The notes under the pieces were generated by a model. The model saw only the letters and a list, made by a program, of their open reading frames with translations, was not told where the DNA came from and did not search any database. Below, one piece after another: positions 61,432 through 64,000 of a DNA stretch of 64,000 bases. The position numbers were made by a program, and so were the translations under genes. Source of the stretch: Pseudovibrio sp. Ad37 (GTDB lineage: Bacteria; Pseudomonadota; Alphaproteobacteria; Rhizobiales; Stappiaceae). Within the stretch, counting starts at the first letter, position 1, and the number at the start of each line of letters is the position of its first letter. The stretch lies in contig NZ_LMCF01000151.1 in the NCBI RefSeq assembly GCF_001623075.1, positions 1 through 64,000 of the forward strand, given 5' to 3'.

Positions 61432-63669
61432 ATGATGCGTCAATACGAACTTGTTGAGAAAGTAACCAGCTACAATCCCAATGCGGACGAAGCACTGCTC
61501 AACAAGGCATATGTTTATGCCATGCAAAAGCATGGTACCCAGACCCGCGCCTCTGGGGATCCTTATATTTCCCACCCTCTTGAAGTTGCTGCAATCCTCA
61601 CGGATCTGAAGCTTGACGACGCAACCATTGCTGTCGCTCTTCTTCACGACACCATTGAGGACACCGATGCCACACGTGCCGAAATTGATCGCATGTTTGG
61701 CGAAGAGATCGGCAAGCTCGTAGAGGGACTTACAAAGATCCAGCGTCTGGATTTAGTTTCCAGAAAAGCAAAACAGGCCGAGAACTTCCGCAAGCTATTA
61801 CTGGCGATTGCTGATGATGTGCGCGTCCTCCTCGTGAAGCTGGCTGATCGCCTGCACAACATGCGCACACTTCACCACATGCGCGAAGACAAACGCCTCC
61901 GCATTGCTGAAGAGACCATGGAAATCTATGCGCCCCTTGCTGGCCGCATGGGCATGCAGGACATTCGCGATGAACTGGAAGACATCTCTTTCGAGACACT
62001 CTACCCGGACGCCCGCGATACCATTCGTGAACGCCTGGCAACTCTGCACGGCAAGAACGAAAGCCTGATCACGGACATTGAAGAGGACCTGACGCAGCGC
62101 CTCGCCGAACAAGGCATTACAGCCAAGATCAGCGGACGCGAAAAGCGCGCCTACTCAATTTTCCGTAAGATGGAAGAAAAGTCTCTCGGCTTCGAGCAGC
62201 TCTCCGATATCTATGGCTTCCGCGCAATCGTGCCATCACCAGAAGATTGCTACCGTGTACTGGGCGTGATCCATACGGCTTGGCCATGTGTTCCAGGCCG
62301 CTTCAAAGATTATATCTCGACGCCAAAGCAGAACGACTATCGCTCCATACACACAACTGTAGTTGGACCGAAACGTCAGCGTGTAGAGCTACAGATCCGC
62401 ACCCAAGCCATGCACCGCATCGCTGAGAACGGCATCGCAGCACACGCGCTCTATAAAGACGGCGTCACTGGTGGCCGCAACATTCAGTCCATGACGGCTG
62501 AATCCCGCGCCTATGGCTGGCTGCGTGGCACCATTGACCTGCTAGCGCAAGGGGAGTCCCCGGAAGAATTCCTCGAGCACACCAAGCTTGAACTCTTCCA
62601 CGACCAGGTCTTCTGCTTCACACCAAAAGGCCGCCTGATCGCACTGCCACGCGGCGCAACCCCAATCGATTTCGCCTACGCCGTTCACACAGATATCGGC
62701 AACACCTGCGTGGGCTGTAAAATCAACGGACGCATCTCCTCGCTGGTCACTGAGCTAACCAACGGCGATGAAGTCGACGTCGTCCGCTCACAGGCGCAGA
62801 CCCCTCCTCCGGCCTGGGAAAATATTGCTGTTACAGGCAAGGCACGCTCTGCAATTCGCAAGGCAACCAAAGCTTCCGCACGCCAGCAATATGGCGGACT
62901 AGGCAAACACATCCTCGAACGCGCCTTCTCCCATGCAGGCAAGGACTTCGATGAAGCTGCTCTCGAAACACACATCAAGAAGTTCAATATGGAAACCACG
63001 CTCGACTTGCTCGTCGCTGTGGGTCGCGGAGATGTACAAGCAAGCGCAATTCTGGAAGTTGCATATCCAGACTACGCACCAGCACATACTGCCGACCGCA
63101 ACCCAAGTGCACCACCCGCAGCAGGTTCAGCCTCAGAAGGCTGGTTCGATCTGGATAAAGGCAGCTCAGTCAAGTTCAAGATTCCGGAAGGATCTCAGGA
63201 GAGTTCCAAGAACGGCTCTCTGCCGATCCGCACCAGCGTCTCCGGCTCGCTCCCTGTACGCTTTGCCCCAAGTGGCGGCGCAGTACCAGGAGATCGCATC
63301 GTCGGCATTCTGACGCCGGGCGTTGGCATCACCATTTACCCGATCCAGTCACCGGACCTGAAGGAATTCGACGATCAACCTGAGCGTTGGCTCGACGTGC
63401 GCTGGGACATCGACCCCAATGCACCGGAGCGTTTCCCAGCACAGATCAACGTGTTCGCGGTCAACGAACCCGGCTCGCTGGCAGCGATCACCAAGGTCAT
63501 CGGCGATCACCGCGGTAACATTGATAATATCAAAATGATCCGCAAAGCCTCCGATTTTCACGAGATGCTAATTGATCTTGAGGTATGGGATTTGAAGCAC
63601 CTGAATCTGATCCTGAACCAGCTGCGTGCCAAACCCAACGTTTCCGAAGCGCAAAGGGTGAACGGCTAG
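61432..63669 (+). CDS. rsh: Bifunctional (p)ppGpp synthetase/hydrolase (RSH)
   Basis: This 745-residue cytosolic enzyme controls the stringent response. The HD hydrolase domain has GDPYISHPLEVAAILTDLKL and LLHDTIEDTDATRAEIDRMFG (about residues 40-90) with HD and ED intact. The synthetase domain includes AYSIFRKMEEKSLGFEQLSDIYGFRAIV and YISTPKQNDYRSIHTTVVGP. Then come TGS (FTPKGRLIALPRGATPIDFAYAVH), a helical linker and a C-terminal ACT domain (NEPGSLAAITKVIGDHRGNI). All parts for both activities are present, so it is a Rel/SpoT-type enzyme. ATGs at 61432 and 61435 are both possible. pyrE follows 24 bases later. Confidence 0.95.
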   Translation: MMRQYELVEKVTSYNPNADEALLNKAYVYAMQKHGTQTRASGDPYISHPLEVAAILTDLKLDDATIAVALLHDTIEDTDATRAEIDRMFGEEIGKLVEGLTKIQRLDLVSRKAKQAENFRKLLLAIADDVRVLLVKLADRLHNMRTLHHMREDKRLRIAEETMEIYAPLAGRMGMQDIRDELEDISFETLYPDARDTIRERLATLHGKNESLITDIEEDLTQRLAEQGITAKISGREKRAYSIFRKMEEKSLGFEQLSDIYGFRAIVPSPEDCYRVLGVIHTAWPCVPGRFKDYISTPKQNDYRSIHTTVVGPKRQRVELQIRTQAMHRIAENGIAAHALYKDGVTGGRNIQSMTAESRAYGWLRGTIDLLAQGESPEEFLEHTKLELFHDQVFCFTPKGRLIALPRGATPIDFAYAVHTDIGNTCVGCKINGRISSLVTELTNGDEVDVVRSQAQTPPPAWENIAVTGKARSAIRKATKASARQQYGGLGKHILERAFSHAGKDFDEAALETHIKKFNMETTLDLLVAVGRGDVQASAILEVAYPDYAPAHTADRNPSAPPAAGSASEGWFDLDKGSSVKFKIPEGSQESSKNGSLPIRTSVSGSLPVRFAPSGGAVPGDRIVGILTPGVGITIYPIQSPDLKEFDDQPERWLDVRWDIDPNAPERFPAQINVFAVNEPGSLAAITKVIGDHRGNIDNIKMIRKASDFHEMLIDLEVWDLKHLNLILNQLRAKPNVSEAQRVNG

Positions 63670-63693
63670 CCGCTGAAGAAAAGAGGAAAACCC

Positions 63694-64000
63694 ATGGGCC
63701 CCAATGCAGTCCTGGACGTTTTCAGAGAAACAAAAGCCCTGAAGGAAGGTCACTTCATCCTTCCTTCAGGCTGGCACGGCTCAGCTTACCTGCAACGACA
63801 AAAGCTGCTGGAATACCCGGATAAGGTCGAAACCCTCGCCTCCGAACTGGTGAAAAAAATTGCTGCCAACCAGCTCCTCAACTTCTCCCATTTCGTTGCC
63901 CCCAGCTTAGGTGGCCTGATCGTCGCACTGCAAACTGCAAGAATCATGCAGAAGAGTGCCCTCTGGCTTCGCCGCGAAGGCGGCTACCTCACCACTGGAC
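63694..64000 (+). CDS. pyrE: Orotate phosphoribosyltransferase, 5' part (runs off window)
   Basis: The first 102 residues are present. LKEGHFILPSGWHGSAYLQRQ then KLLEYPDKVETLASEL matches the N-terminal half of PyrE enzymes, which attach orotate to phosphoribosyl pyrophosphate. VAPSLGGLIVALQTARIM is the next conserved block. ALWLRREGGYLTTG stands where most family members have an AIFAERE-G-like segment, so this copy is somewhat divergent. AAGAGGAAAA lies before the ATG at 63694. The order rpoZ-rsh-pyrE is conserved in alphaproteobacteria. The PRPP loop lies beyond the window. Confidence 0.85.
   Translation, partial: MGPNAVLDVFRETKALKEGHFILPSGWHGSAYLQRQKLLEYPDKVETLASELVKKIAANQLLNFSHFVAPSLGGLIVALQTARIMQKSALWLRREGGYLTTG

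Overview
This window looks like a chromosomal segment of an alphaproteobacterium with moderate GC content, most like the Stappiaceae/Pseudovibrio group of marine Hyphomicrobiales. The assignment is inferred from gene content and order, not from a search. Supporting blocks are nrdR-ribD-ribE-ribH-nusB-thiL, the yceD-like/plsX/fabH/ihfA/merR run, rpoZ-rsh-pyrE, a zinc-site-less HemB, a K+-independent type proton pyrophosphatase, an LdtR-type regulator beside an L,D-transpeptidase, and small alphaproteobacterial families (DUF2842, DUF6163-like, DUF6898-like, CBP3-type chaperone). No CRISPR array and no rRNA genes were seen.

Layout. 1-5.3 kb: the first codons of an IS630-type transposase at the left edge, an enoyl-CoA hydratase, a frameshifted DUF3052 gene, a CoA-binding protein, O-acetylhomoserine sulfhydrylase, heme A synthase and a DUF2842 membrane protein. 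5.3-15.2 kb: an export polysaccharide locus with a CE4 deacetylase, a CelD/GNAT acyltransferase, a Wzz/Wzc-type co-polymerase with a degenerate kinase half, a Wza-type lipoprotein, a GT4 glycosyltransferase, a WcaJ/ExoY-type initiating transferase and a Wzy-type polymerase. The gene set resembles Caulobacter holdfast (hfs) and rhizobial unipolar-polysaccharide loci. 15.3-23.8 kb: a tRNA-Pro(GGG) followed by a degraded prophage-like segment. It holds tiny membrane peptides between strong hairpins, a small HTH protein, DUF3310, a phosphoesterase, holin-like proteins, two GH108 endolysins with C-terminal membrane anchors, an AT-rich split alpha/beta-hydrolase, a frameshifted beta-helix protein, DUF2793 and a MazG-like protein. 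No integrase or structural genes were seen.

23.9-36 kb: a very large kinase-like/M23/aminotransferase fusion divergent from an Lrp-type regulator; merR, ihfA, fabH, plsX, a DUF177 protein and a cytochrome bc1 chaperone on the minus strand; then bamE, an internally duplicated DUF417 membrane protein, a thioesterase and an OprB-type porin. 36-52.7 kb, mostly minus strand: hppA, an MFS transporter, thiL-nusB-ribH-ribE-ribD-nrdR, glyA, an L,D-transpeptidase with its likely regulator ldtR, and a valine-degradation group (mmsB, 3-hydroxyisobutyryl-CoA hydrolase, acyl-CoA dehydrogenase). 53-64 kb: hemB, threonine ammonia-lyase, an RDD protein, an SLC13-type transporter, the aminoacyl-transferase bpt, a family-5 uracil-DNA glycosylase overlapping a NYN-domain protein, an 823-base gene-free stretch with an orphan terminator, then rpoZ, rsh (ppGpp synthetase/hydrolase) and the start of pyrE.

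The places most worth a second look are the holdfast-like polysaccharide locus, the structured mini-ORF cassette after tRNA-Pro, the split hydrolase inside the prophage remnant, the duplicated DUF417 protein, the trifunctional fusion and the possible small RNA upstream of rpoZ. Several genes carry a one-base frame change at or near a homopolymer, so sequence error must be excluded before biology is read into them.
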